DNA of 64,000 nucleotides from G963665815 sp942492065 (GTDB lineage Bacteria > Cloacimonadota > Cloacimonadia > Cloacimonadales > JAIOQZ01), in assembly GCA_942492065.1 (NCBI GenBank), contig CALODV010000008.1:806001-870000 (forward strand), in the 5' to 3' direction. The notes below the pieces were generated by a model. It worked only from the letters and a program-made list of their open reading frames with translations. It was not told the origin of the DNA and made no database searches. This document shows, in pieces, positions 8,513 through 17,840 of this stretch. A program made the translations under genes and the position numbers. The first letter of the stretch is position 1. Each line of letters opens with the position of its first letter.

Positions 8513-10966
8513 TTATGTTTTTCTTCTTTTATTGCCAAAGCTTTTTCGACCTTTGTCGCTATTCTTGTCCTGATCTCGGTCTCTTCCTTTGTAACCGCCC
8601 CTGCTTCTGTTTTTATCTCTATCTTTATCCTTGTCTCTATCCTTATAACTGCCTCTGGATCTACCACTGTTTGTTCCTTTATAGTTCCCACGAGGTCTTC
8701 TGTTATTTCCTGATCGTCCGCTATCCTGCGGCATATCATCCTGAACAAGACCAAGATAAAGGTCATCGTCTACACGTTCAACTCTGACTGTCAATCTGTC
8801 TGCAAGCCTGATCTTACGATCCTTGCGCTTTCCGATCATTGTAGCAGATTCTCTGTAGAACACATAGTAGTCGTCATTGAAATAGCTCATTGGCAGAACA
8901 CCGCTTACAGGAATGTCATCCAGCTCGATAAACAGGTTAGAGTTGTTCATACCGGTAACAAGCCCGGTAAACTCTTCTCCAATTTTGTCTTTCAGGAAGC
9001 CGAGTACATTAATTCTGTTAACGCTTCTCTCTGCTTCATCTGCCAGTATTTCCTGCTTGGAAGCAACTTCAGCCAGATTTATCAGTTCCTGCTGAGTGAA
9101 CTTGGTTGTCTGGGAATTCAACAGGAATGATTTGCATAACTGATGAATAACCAGGTCACACAAACGTCTGATAGGAGATGTGAAATGAGTATAAGTCTCC
9201 ATTGCCAGACCGAAATGTCGTTTATGCATAATGGAATATTTAGCCTTTTTCATACTTCTGAGAATCTTTCTGTCGAATACTCGGTGAAAGTCCTGACTCG
9301 GCAGCTCAGCAAGAACGTTCTGTACAGTTAAGTTCATGTTGCTGGAGCGTTTAATAGGAATCTTGTATGTTTTCAGCAGATTAAGGATCTCTGATACCTT
9401 TCTTTCTTCCGGGTCTTCATGTATTCTGAAGAGAGGGAAGAGGGGCTGCTTTCTTTTCAGTCTTTTTAAACGACTCTCGAGGCTCTGAGCTACAAACTCA
9501 TTTGCAATAAGCATAAAGTTTTCAACCAGCAGGTGAGAATCTGTCTCTTTTGATCTGGTAAGTTTACCAAGATAGCCCAGTTCATCAAACTTGAATTCGA
9601 CTTCAGGCAGATCAAAATACAACGCACCTTGCTTGCGGCGTTTCTCAGAAAGCTTCTGTGAGAGCTTAAGCATCATTTCCAGAGTAAGATAGAACTCATC
9701 CGGTACTGCTGTTTTGTCTCCATCAAAGAATTTGTCTATATCCTCATATGCAAAACGATAATCAGATTTTATTACTGATTCATACAGCTTCTGAGCTTTT
9801 ATATTAAAATCAAAGTCAAATGTTGTTTTTACAGTCATAGTCAGTTTTTCTTCATAAGGTCTTAGACTGCATATACCGTTGGATAACGCTTCAGGAAGCA
9901 TTGGTATCACTTTACGAGGAAAATAGAAGCTGTTACCTCTGTTTACTGCTTCATGATATATTGGTGTTTCCTTTGTTATATAATGAGATACGTCTGCAAT
10001 GTGAACGTAAAGATTGAAGTCATTCTCGTTAAGTTCGAGAGATATAGCATCATCATAATCCTTGGCAGAAACCGGGTCGATGGTGAATGTCTGTAAATCT
10101 CTGAAATCCTGACGCCTTTTATATTCTTCTTCAGGGATCTCAGGACTGATTTCCTGAGCTGCTTTGAGAACTTCATCAGGGAAATCAAGCGGTAAGTCAT
10201 ACTCTCTGATGACGCTCATGAATTCAACATCCGGTTCTCCCGCCATACCGAGTATCTCTTTCACTCTGGCTCGCGGTGAAATGTTGAATTTGTGATCACC
10301 CCAGTCATATACTTCTACGAAAGCTTTCTGCCCTGATTTTAAACCGGATTCCGGATCAAGCTGAAATGATCTGTGTACTTTAGGATTATCACATATAAGC
10401 AGGAATTTGTTTTTGTATCCCTCAATTCTGCCGGTGAAGGTTGTTTTGTGCCGCTCAAGTATGTCTGTTACAATACCGTAAGCACGTTTTTCACCACCAC
10501 CTTTTCTGTAGAGAATCTCAACTTCTACCAGATCGTTATGGTAAGCATTACCAACATCCTCACCAGAGATGAATATATCTTCGTTCTTAGTAATAACAAA
10601 GGCGAAAGAGGCGTTTTTAGAGAGTGGAGTAGCGTCGAACTTCCCTACTGCGATTCTGGTATCACCCGATTTGGTCATTCTTCTCTCTGTTCGGGTTGGT
10701 TTGCTCTTTTCAGCCGGTTTATTGCTTGTAAGAATTTTACTTTCTGATCTTCGATAGCGTTGTTTTCCATCTTCAGCACTACTGAAGTATTTACGCTGCC
10801 TTTTGATTACTTTTTCTTTAACCATACTGTTCAGGGTGGTCTGAAGATATCTGTAATCGTGTTTACCTATATGCAGTATACCGGCAAGGTCCTGCATATT
10901 ATATTTTCCAGCCGGGTTAGCATTAAGAAATCTAACTATTTTATCGGCAAATTTTTTATTGTACAT
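8513..10966 (-). CDS. rnr: Ribonuclease R
   Basis: This 3'-5' exoribonuclease degrades structured RNA in the cytoplasm. The 817-aa protein has the family order: an N-terminal winged helix (about 1-65), cold-shock OB domains (about 80-240), an RNB catalytic domain with TIDPVSAKDYDDAIS near residue 300 supplying the metal-binding aspartates, and an S1 domain near 650-730 (GEEFTGLVTGMNNSNLFIEL). The tail from about 755 is basic and low-complexity, rich in KDRD and RGG-like repeats, a likely RNA-binding extension. ATG 10966 starts 9 bp after the preceding gene's stop, so it is the last gene of a three-gene operon with yicC. Its basic tail is encoded by repetitive DNA. Confidence 0.95.
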   Translation of the reverse strand: MYNKKFADKIVRFLNANPAGKYNMQDLAGILHIGKHDYRYLQTTLNSMVKEKVIKRQRKYFSSAEDGKQRYRRSESKILTSNKPAEKSKPTRTERRMTKSGDTRIAVGKFDATPLSKNASFAFVITKNEDIFISGEDVGNAYHNDLVEVEILYRKGGGEKRAYGIVTDILERHKTTFTGRIEGYKNKFLLICDNPKVHRSFQLDPESGLKSGQKAFVEVYDWGDHKFNISPRARVKEILGMAGEPDVEFMSVIREYDLPLDFPDEVLKAAQEISPEIPEEEYKRRQDFRDLQTFTIDPVSAKDYDDAISLELNENDFNLYVHIADVSHYITKETPIYHEAVNRGNSFYFPRKVIPMLPEALSNGICSLRPYEEKLTMTVKTTFDFDFNIKAQKLYESVIKSDYRFAYEDIDKFFDGDKTAVPDEFYLTLEMMLKLSQKLSEKRRKQGALYFDLPEVEFKFDELGYLGKLTRSKETDSHLLVENFMLIANEFVAQSLESRLKRLKRKQPLFPLFRIHEDPEERKVSEILNLLKTYKIPIKRSSNMNLTVQNVLAELPSQDFHRVFDRKILRSMKKAKYSIMHKRHFGLAMETYTHFTSPIRRLCDLVIHQLCKSFLLNSQTTKFTQQELINLAEVASKQEILADEAERSVNRINVLGFLKDKIGEEFTGLVTGMNNSNLFIELDDIPVSGVLPMSYFNDDYYVFYRESATMIGKRKDRKIRLADRLTVRVERVDDDLYLGLVQDDMPQDSGRSGNNRRPRGNYKGTNSGRSRGSYKDRDKDKDRDKNRSRGGYKGRDRDQDKNSDKGRKSFGNKRRKT

Positions 10967-10975
10967 GGTTCTCCA

Positions 10976-11470
10976 TTAATATTTTCGTAAGTTCTTAGAT
11001 TCGAGGAGTTTCAATAAAGGTTCCATTTCAGACTGTTCTTTACTGAAGCGTATTGACATACCTCTGAATCTGTCAATTCGTCTTGGACGCATAAATGTAC
11101 CCAGCATTACGCCTTTTTTGTCTGCATAAAAGCAGCGGAAATCTGAAAAGTTTCTTTTGATCTTTGTTACAGTATAATCTATTGTGAGAGTGTTATTATC
11201 AATAATATAATAAGTGGGGAAGAAGTAATTGCCAAGACTTAAAACAAAGATCAGCATTCCCAGCAGATAGTAGTAGAACATGTGCCATTCCACTACTGCG
11301 ATATCCCACAAAAGCCAGGCAAAGAAAATAATGAAGGCAGATAGAAAAATACTGCTCTTCGGGTAGTCTACCAATGGGAACGATCGCCATTCCAGAGGTT
11401 TATCAAGCACGAATTTTTCTTTCATTTTTACTTGCTTTTTTTCTGCAGTCTTATTCGACATTCTGTACAA
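10976..11470 (-). CDS. Small membrane protein with PH-like cytoplasmic domain
   Basis: 164 aa with two adjacent transmembrane segments at about residues 41-80 (IFLSAFIIFFAWLLWDIAV and MFYYYLLGMLIFVLSLGNY). A soluble C-terminal beta-rich domain follows (YYIIDNNTLTIDYTVTKI ... RIDRFRGMSIRFSK), the layout of bacterial PH-like/YdbT or YcxB-type proteins. The start overlaps the yicC stop by 20 bp; ATG 11461 (MSNKTAEKK) is an alternative. It is sandwiched between two ribonuclease genes in one transcription unit. Its function is unknown; membrane tethering of RNA-processing enzymes would be a guess. Confidence 0.75.
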   Translation of the reverse strand: MYRMSNKTAEKKQVKMKEKFVLDKPLEWRSFPLVDYPKSSIFLSAFIIFFAWLLWDIAVVEWHMFYYYLLGMLIFVLSLGNYFFPTYYIIDNNTLTIDYTVTKIKRNFSDFRCFYADKKGVMLGTFMRPRRIDRFRGMSIRFSKEQSEMEPLLKLLESKNLRKY

Positions 11471-12329
11471 GCTCCCTGCACTTTTCTATTTCTTCTTTTA
11501 TTGTAAGAATCTGTGAAAACACCTTACTGGAATTGAATTTAGCACTTATAGTATTAGCTTCTCTCTGCATCTCTAATAAGATGAAGTTCATTGACTTACC
11601 TATCTCAGCATTTTCTACGTAAAGCTTTTCACGGAATTTCTCGATATGGTCCTTCAATCTCACAATTTCTTCGTTAATATCTGCCTTTTCCACAAATACA
11701 GCAGCTTCCAGCATCAGTCTTCTTTCTTCTTCTTCAGTGAGTGTCTTCTGAAGTAAAGACCCAATCTGTGTATTGTACTTAAGGAATATTTCGTTCTTAT
11801 ATTCAGGAAACTCAGACTCTATTGTATTTAGTGCACTGGTTATGCGGGATAGGGAAGAGACGAAGAAATCCTGCATGGATTCACCTTCTCTGAGTGCCAT
11901 TTCCTCATGTTTCTTGAGTGCTGATTCCAGGTTAGCATCTATGATACCGGTAAGCTCATCAGTCTCACTATCCTGATTTCTCTCTATAAGTAAAGTCTTG
12001 TTTTCCAATATTTTCTCTATAGATATCTGTTGTGTAACATTAAGATGCTCGATAGCTGTATTATAAAGATTCCAAAGCTTTTCAAGTTTCTGCATATCTA
12101 TTTCAAGGTCGGGGAGACGTTTGTCTCTGACAGTTATTCTCACTTCCAGCTTTCCCCTCTTTATATAGCGGGAAATCATTTCACGCATCTGGAACTCGTA
12201 CCAGTTTAATTCTCTCGGTGTCATCAGTTTCAGATCCAGGTATCTGTGATTCACAGATTTAACTTCAATATCAAGTTCATAGTTATCATCAATGTAGGAA
12301 GCTTTTCCATAGCCTGTCATACTCTTCAT
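11451..12329 (-). CDS. yicC: YicC family endoribonuclease
   Basis: 292 aa, the usual YicC length. The N-terminus MKSMTGYGKASY and the segment EVKSVNHRYLDLKLMTPREL are hallmarks of the YicC/YloC family. The C-terminus (IEKCRELVQNVE) matches the family's DUF1732 end. YicC proteins are stress-linked endoribonucleases in E. coli and Bacillus. AAGGAG lies just upstream of ATG 12329. It is the first gene of the operon that ends with rnr. Confidence 0.95.
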   Translation of the reverse strand: MKSMTGYGKASYIDDNYELDIEVKSVNHRYLDLKLMTPRELNWYEFQMREMISRYIKRGKLEVRITVRDKRLPDLEIDMQKLEKLWNLYNTAIEHLNVTQQISIEKILENKTLLIERNQDSETDELTGIIDANLESALKKHEEMALREGESMQDFFVSSLSRITSALNTIESEFPEYKNEIFLKYNTQIGSLLQKTLTEEEERRLMLEAAVFVEKADINEEIVRLKDHIEKFREKLYVENAEIGKSMNFILLEMQREANTISAKFNSSKVFSQILTIKEEIEKCRELVQNVE

Positions 12330-12527
12330 AAGATCTCCTTAGGACATAATTCTTTTATATACAAAATAGTTACAGCCATTATTCTGTCAAAGTAAATTCG
12401 ATTCATAGATTGTAATAATGCTAAAATACACGTTTTTTTTAAATTATCCTGAGTTTTAAGGACATGTCAGTAACTTATGGGATAGTTTATGTATCATCTA
12501 TAAGTGTAGTATATTGAAAGATTGAGT

Positions 12528-12665
12528 AAAATAGCAAGTTATCATAAAGGAATTCAAATTTATGTCTTTTCTTTGCCTTCAGGTATACTGCCTTTCCTAA
12601 CTACATCGTGACTCAAGAAACATTTAACTACTTCTTTATCTATAGGTTAAGTTAGTTGAGCTGAG
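12528..12665. repeat. Dispersed intergenic repeat, type 1
   Basis: GCAAGTTATCATAAAG...AATTTATGTC at 12528-12567 and CTTTATCTATAGGTTAAGTT at 12634 recur near 43160-43262, the second part there in inverted orientation. No coding capacity. It lies in the 1.44-kb gene-free stretch 12330-13770. Confidence 0.5.
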
Positions 12666-13087
12666 TCGAAGGGTGAATGTAACATTTATGCACGATTCTC
12701 AATTAGATAAACTCAGAGTAAGAAAATACCCAACCTCGAAAAATCAATTCTAAGCGACGATAATAATTTCCGAATGATATAAGACTCGGAAAATCTGTAT
12801 AATCGCAAAATCAGCCTGAAATTCAATATTTCTATTTTTACATAAAACTTGACAGTCTTCTGAGATTAACAAAACTTAATACATCTTAATCAATAGAGTC
12901 TCAGACAATTAAATAAATATATAAAAGTTTACATAATATATATTATAATACATTATGGCTGTTTCTTGAAATAGGGTACCCCTTCCACTATTTTCTGTTT
13001 TTTTTGCATCCATCAGAAACACGAAAGTATTGATTATCAAGTTCAATGATACATAACTTTGGAATGGACGAAGATCTTTATCAATCA

Positions 13088-13255
13088 TTCCCTTCGCAAT
13101 TGTTCTCTAAGTGATCCTTGCGAATGATTTAATATGTAATGGTCGTATCGAAAACTTCTATGAAATGTTTGAACCTTTATCTTCATGATTTTCTTGATAT
13201 AATGATTTATGATGCAAAGCATCGTTTACGGGCAACAATAATCATTGTTCCGGCT
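13088..13255. repeat. Dispersed intergenic repeat, type 2, with palindromes
   Basis: It contains CCTTCGCAATTGTTCTC...ATCCTTGCGAATG (also at 17230-17284), then the short palindromes GATGCAAAGCATC (13211-13223) and AACAATAATCATTGTT (13234-13249). The same ordered set reappears inverted at about 56965-57110. The rest of 12330-13770 is AT-rich and I see no gene in it. Confidence 0.55.
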
Positions 13256-13770
13256 TAGATATAAACCATATTTTGTAAACCTTCAGATTTCACCCTATGA
13301 GAATCAGCTCCGAATGAGAGAGCGCATTATCAGATATGAAAATTGATAGGAAAGGTGCAGCCGTGTAAGACCAAAAGTCGCGGAATTATTTACTAAGCTC
13401 TACCCCATGATTTTTAATTGAAACTATGAGAAAAAACGAAATGCCACAACTGTCATATTTAAACACACATTGTTAGATAAATCAAAAGGAATAACCATTG
13501 CCACACCATGAGGAAGATCGTTGACCATTCCAAAGTTGTTGTTTCTGTATGTTGTAATATAGTAATTTCATGTTTTTTCCTTTTTTTCGCGGTTAGTTCT
13601 TCTTATTTTATAACTTCCACATCTTCCCTATTTATATTAAACAAGAAATAGAAACGAAAAAAGTAAAAGGTACTCAAAAACAAGAATAAAATACTATAAT
13701 AAAACGAAATAGATTGACAAATAAAAATATGCCTTAATAGCTTTAGTAACAAAACATGTTGGAGGTAAAT

Positions 13771-14496
13771 ATGCCAAAGTATGACAAATTTATTTGGACA
13801 CAGAAATTCGAAAATTTTGGAAGTGGTGTTACGAGTGTACTCTTCAAAAACAATCATCTTTTTATGGGTTTTAACGGATATGTTTTCAGGATTGATCCTG
13901 TTGATGGAAGCATTTTAGAGCAAAATAGCTTAGAGGGAACAGATAATCATGAAGTAAATATGTCAATATCCAAAGAAGGTTTACTGGTTGCTACAAACGG
14001 CCAGCTTTTTTGTCTGAATGAATTTAATCTGAAAGTCAAATGGCATCAGAAGTTTTCCGGTATGGGAACTGGTGTCACGACACTATGTTATGATGAAATC
14101 AGGAATTATGTTTTTGTCGGTTTTGCAGGGAAAGTATTTGAAGTTGACTGTAAAGACGGTACTATTAAGAGTCAGAACCACTTGAAAGGGTATGGAGAAC
14201 ATTTAATTCACATGGATATTCTTGTTGAAGACATATCAAGAAAGCTTATTGTGGGTATGGATGGTCGTGCTTTTATCTTTCCCTCATGCAAGCTTGATAA
14301 TTTTTATCTGCTGGAGTTCAAAGGTGAAGGTGGAGGAACTACCAATGTGCTGGCAGACAATGTATTAAAGTGCTTTTTCATTGCATTTAATGGAAGAGTA
14401 TTCTCCGTAAAGCATTATTCTGATGGAAGACTTGATATTAAAAAGAATGGTCTACCTCATAGAGGGGCTGAAGAAGTAAGATTGGGACTGTCCTAA
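13771..14496 (+). pseudogene. 5' part of a propeller/PI-PLC gene interrupted by an IS256-family element
   Basis: ATG 13771 (MPKYDKFIWTQKF) has GGAGG at 13761-13765, so the ATG at 13756 is rejected. The product is a series of PQQ-like beta-propeller blades with recurring units such as VFVGFAGKVFEVDCKDGTI and LLVATNGQLFCL. No signal peptide is visible. The native frame runs to 14483; codons beyond are IS sequence and end at TAA 14494-14496. Joining 13771-14483 to 15788-17096 gives exactly 2022 bp, one open frame of 673 aa, so only the insertion breaks the gene. As it stands this half would make a truncated propeller. Confidence 0.85.
14476..14483. repeat. 8-bp target site duplication, left copy
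   Basis: GTAAGATT directly precedes the IS left end at 14484 and is repeated at 15780-15787 directly after the right end. Eight bp is usual for IS256-family insertion. Confidence 0.9.
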
Positions 14497-14530
14497 TAAG
14501 TGTGTCTAGAACCTCATCTATATTTTTAAT

Positions 14531-15694
14531 TTATTTCATAATATTATCGTCAAATTTAAAGGAATGCAGTGGATATTGTAAATATTTTTCTACTTTATCC
14601 ATTGCTATTTTACTAATAAGAAGCAAAGCAGACTCATCAGAAGGCATTGAGTTTCTTATTTTTAAAACTCTTCTGAACTGTTTATTCAGGTTTTCTATCC
14701 AGTTGGTTGTATAGATCATACTTCTTATTCTGTAGTCATAATTCAAATATGTAAAATAGTAAATTAAGTCTGATCGATTTCTATATCTTCTTATGAAGGG
14801 ATATGTTTTCATCCATTTTGTAATGAAGTTTTCAAAGTTCTCGATCGCATTTGATAGTTTATATCCTGAGTCATTAGTAACAAAAATAAGTTTCAAATCA
14901 GCAGCTATTTCAGCCCTGTCCGAGTACCTTGTTTTGTTTAATATATTACGTTTTAAATGAGTTACACATTTCTGGAACGCTGCACCAGGAAAAACGTTTG
15001 CAATACTTTGTTCAAGTCCCGTTAAACCATCAGCAATTACTAAATTGACAGATTCTAATCCTCGATCTTTTAAGCTTGTGAATAATGATTCCCAGCCAGT
15101 TGCACTCTCTTGTGGGATGCTTTCTATGGCTAATATATCCCTGCTCATATCACTACGTAATCCCATAACTGTATAAATTGCTTCTACTTCTACCTTAGAT
15201 GATCTGCGTATTCTGGTGTGTATTGCATCTACCATAATCAACGGGTAGCTAGCATCTAATTGTCTGTTTCGCCATAATTCCATTTCTTTAACAAAGCTTT
15301 GATTTATTCTACTTACACTTGACTTGGAATACTTCGAACCATACAATTTATCAAAAACATCACTTACATCTCGTACTGAAAGACCCTTTGAATATAAAGT
15401 AAAAGCAAGCTGATGAAGTTCTTCTTCCTGGTTTCTGATTAATGTGAGCAATATTGGATAGAATTGACCGAGTCTATCTCTTGGTATTTGGAGCTTTATC
15501 TCCGCTCCCAAGCCGATAGCTTTACCTATTCTATAACCATTCCCTTTGTTTTTTGAAGATATTGTTTGACGTAAAAATTCTGTCCGCTCTAATTTCATCA
15601 GACAGTTTAGTATTGTTTCCAATACTTTGTTTAATCCGTGTTCGACAATTGCAGTGTCCAACACAAGACTCAATTGACTTGTTGTCAATTTCAT
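14531..15694 (-). CDS. IS256-family (Mutator-type) transposase
   Basis: 387 aa, normal family length. The likely DDE residues are D in YPLIMVDAIHTRIR, D in NLVIADGLTGLEQS and E in TTNWIENLNKQFRR. The family motif FQKCVTHLKRNI is present. GGAGG lies just upstream of ATG 15694 and is part of a 10-bp inverted repeat that could mask it. The frame is intact, so the element may be active. Confidence 0.95.
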   Translation of the reverse strand: MKLTTSQLSLVLDTAIVEHGLNKVLETILNCLMKLERTEFLRQTISSKNKGNGYRIGKAIGLGAEIKLQIPRDRLGQFYPILLTLIRNQEEELHQLAFTLYSKGLSVRDVSDVFDKLYGSKYSKSSVSRINQSFVKEMELWRNRQLDASYPLIMVDAIHTRIRRSSKVEVEAIYTVMGLRSDMSRDILAIESIPQESATGWESLFTSLKDRGLESVNLVIADGLTGLEQSIANVFPGAAFQKCVTHLKRNILNKTRYSDRAEIAADLKLIFVTNDSGYKLSNAIENFENFITKWMKTYPFIRRYRNRSDLIYYFTYLNYDYRIRSMIYTTNWIENLNKQFRRVLKIRNSMPSDESALLLISKIAMDKVEKYLQYPLHSFKFDDNIMK

Positions 15695-15736
15695 AAGAAC
15701 CTCCTTTTGGATCTTTTTTTACTATTGGAGGTTCTT
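15695..15736 (-). promoter_or_regulatory. Hairpin sequestering the transposase ribosome-binding site
   Basis: AAGAACCTCC (15695-15704) and GGAGGTTCTT (15727-15736) form a perfect 10-bp inverted repeat with a 22-nt loop. On the transposase mRNA the 3' arm is the Shine-Dalgarno directly before ATG 15694. A transcript entering from outside the IS would fold and hide the site. Insertion sequences are known to use such folds against read-through expression. Confidence 0.65.
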
Positions 15737-15779
15737 TTCTATTTCTTGTCAAATCAGACACACTTTAGGGGACGGTGCC

Positions 15780-17096
15780 GTAAGATTAGCCGATGCTGGT
15801 AATATTCTTATTGCCGGGACAAACGGTTATGCTATCGGTATAAACAAAACTTATGTAAACACTATATGGGAAAAGGGATTACCGGATTGCGGTGATGAAA
15901 TTGTGACAGTGTATTATAATGGATCTAATCTTTATGCAGGATCAAATGGATATGTCTATTTGCTGGATGTCAGTTTTGGTCAGGTTTTAGAAGAAAACAT
16001 TTTGAAGGGATTGAAGAACTATGAGATAAGAATGGACTCTGATGGGGAATTCTTGTTTGTAGGAACCCATGGTTATGGATGTCTTCCCTATCTGCCTGAT
16101 TTCTCAGACTGGATGGAGAAAAATGCTGATTACATAAAGACTAAAAAGCTGAAAGAAATAACAATTCCTGGTTCCCATGACAGTGGCACATCAGAAATCA
16201 ATGAGGATTCAATAATCTCTCATGACTGTTCTTACCTTGAAGTGTTTTTGAAAGAACTTTCTGCAAAGGTATTTGGCAAGAAGTTTCTTGTCGAATGGTC
16301 TAAAACACAGGATTTCAGCATATTGCATCAATTAAAAATCGGAATCAGATATCTTGATATCCGACTATGCCGTATTAATGGCAATATATATGTATGTCAT
16401 GGGCTTACATCTGTAGAACTCTGTGTTGCTTTAACTCAAATAAAAGACTTCCTTAAAGAAAACACAAAAGAAATTATTATTCTGGATATTCAGCATATAT
16501 ATGGTTTTTCAGGCAGTCAAAGTGATGAAATACTTGAACAGATAAACCACATAATTGGTCAGAAACTGTATCCTTCTTCCGGTGTTAGTTTGAGTGATGT
16601 TAAAATAAGTGATATCTGGGAGCAAAATAAGAATGTACTAGCTGTAATTACTGATGATGTTAAAACTGATTCTCCTTACTTCACCAGATCGAAAAACCTT
16701 ACATCTGAATTTTTTAATGTTCAGAAATATGGAGATCTTAAAGAAAAGATAAGTCAGGAGACTGCTAAAAAACATGACAAACCATGGGTTCTCCAATGTG
16801 TTCTTACTCCGGATGAGGATATGATTAGAGATGATATCTTATTCTGGACAAAAAGTGACTTCTGGAAAGGTGTTGGAGAAAGTGCCCTTGAAGCTATTAC
16901 CTTCGGTCTTTACCATTCCAGCTATAAAAGAGGTCCAAACAGTATTTCGGACTTAGCAGAAGATGCCGGTGGGCTATTCGATATTGATGAAGATGGAAAA
17001 CTGCTGTATGAGAATGAAACAAATATAATTATCAGCGACTTTGTTGACAGATATCCAGTTACTGATATTGCAATTAACAAAAACAAAAAGCTTTGA
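15780..17096 (+). pseudogene. 3' part of the interrupted gene: propeller end plus PI-PLC X domain
   Basis: The first eight bases are the right target duplication; native sequence resumes as VRLADAGNILIAGTNGYAIG. After the last blades comes a phosphatidylinositol-specific phospholipase C X-type domain. Visible family features are TIPGSHDSGT (first catalytic His, about residue 368 of the joined protein), KIGIRYLDIRLC, YVCHG (second catalytic His) and KEIIILDIQH. Enzymes of this family cleave phosphodiesters of inositol or related lipids. This half has no good start except internal Met codons, so the enzyme is probably not made. A terminator follows at 17117. Confidence 0.85.
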
Positions 17097-17116
17097 TGCT
17101 TAACTTTGCAACAGTT

Positions 17117-17147
17117 AAAGCAGCCTCCTTGTGAGTGCTGCTTTTTT
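17117..17147 (+). terminator. Rho-independent terminator after the PI-PLC gene
   Basis: AAAGCAGC (17117-17124), loop of 12, GCTGCTTT (17137-17144), then a T run. Confidence 0.85.
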
Positions 17148-17194
17148 ATTCTTACACTTTGCTATGAACCGGGATTTTACTCCGTCTTGCAGGG

Positions 17195-17290
17195 AACTTT
17201 GTGCCACACCATTGTGGAAGGTCGCAGTAGGCACCTTCGCAATGGTTCTCGAAGAGATCCTTGCGAATGGTGTAAATATGCAATGGTGTG
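17195..17290. repeat. Dispersed intergenic repeat, type 2 (partial copy) with stem-loops
   Basis: ACCTTCGCAATGGTTCTCGA...ATCCTTGCGAATGG matches 13088-13130. The preceding ACCATTGTGGAAGGT can pair with ACCTTCGCAATGGT, so the unit can fold into a hairpin. No coding sense found. Confidence 0.5.
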
Positions 17291-17306
17291 ACACAAAATT
17301 AAAATC

Positions 17307-17460
17307 TCCAGGTTAACCACCTCTTCCCTATTTTGATTGACATTTATCTCAACTGATTGTTAACTTAGCAAAAAGGATGTTATTATGGATATTGATTACG
17401 CATTTACAGATAAAAAGACCTTGCCCACAGACGCAACCTTACAGGAAGCATTAAAAGAGT
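17307..17460 (+). repeat. Direct repeat: upstream copy of the DUF3788 gene start
   Basis: The promoter-proximal DNA and first 25 codons of the DUF3788 gene are present twice, at 17307-17460 and 17761-17911, with few differences. The intervening 300 bp is unrelated and I see no gene in it, only a small hairpin near 17660. Confidence 0.8.
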
Positions 17461-17486
17461 ATACAGTGGAAAATCTGATTCAATAA
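17385..17486 (+). pseudogene. Truncated duplicate of the DUF3788 gene
   Basis: It encodes MDIDYAFTDKKTLPT and then LQEALKE, as in the downstream gene, before diverging into nine unrelated codons and a TAA. It is a 33-codon fragment left by a partial duplication or a deletion between two full copies. Confidence 0.75.
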
Positions 17487-17840
17487 ATTAGCTGTGAATA
17501 TAGTCTGATTATTTTGCATAGGTGATGGCATTCTCTCTTTTTCATCCGTATAAGAAATTTTTCCGTTTAGAAATACTGAAGCCTTGGAAGGATTTTAGGA
17601 AATATTTATGATTTCAGCTTGCTGAAAATACATTTAGAAAAAGAGTGCCTTTCTTTTGTTTCGTTTTCTTTGGCATCAAAGAAAATGAAGAAGTAAATTT
17701 ATAAAGAATATCATTTGTTATATTTCGTTCATAATCTTTAAGTCAGGACTTATAAAGAAGCTCCGGGTTAAACACCTCTTCCCTATTTTGTTTGACACAT
17801 TCCTCAACTGATTGTTAATTTTGCAAAAAAGGATGTTAAT

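Larger units (their letters stand above)
14484..15779 (-). mobile_element. IS256-family insertion sequence (1296 bp)
   Basis: The terminal inverted repeats are GGGACTGTCCTAATAAGTGT at 14484 and, reverse-complemented from the right end, GGCACCGTCCCCTAAAGTGT, both followed by GTCT. The element has one minus-strand transposase gene and an intact 8-bp target duplication, so it looks like a recent simple insertion. Confidence 0.95.

Noticed and set aside
8461..8787. Overlapping ORFs on both strands over the end of rnr
   Set aside because: They are shadows of the repetitive Lys/Asp/Arg/Gly-rich tail of RNase R.
13603..13857. 84-codon minus-strand ORF
   Set aside because: It overlaps the start of the propeller gene, is AT-driven Phe/Leu/Tyr-rich sequence and has no ribosome-binding site.
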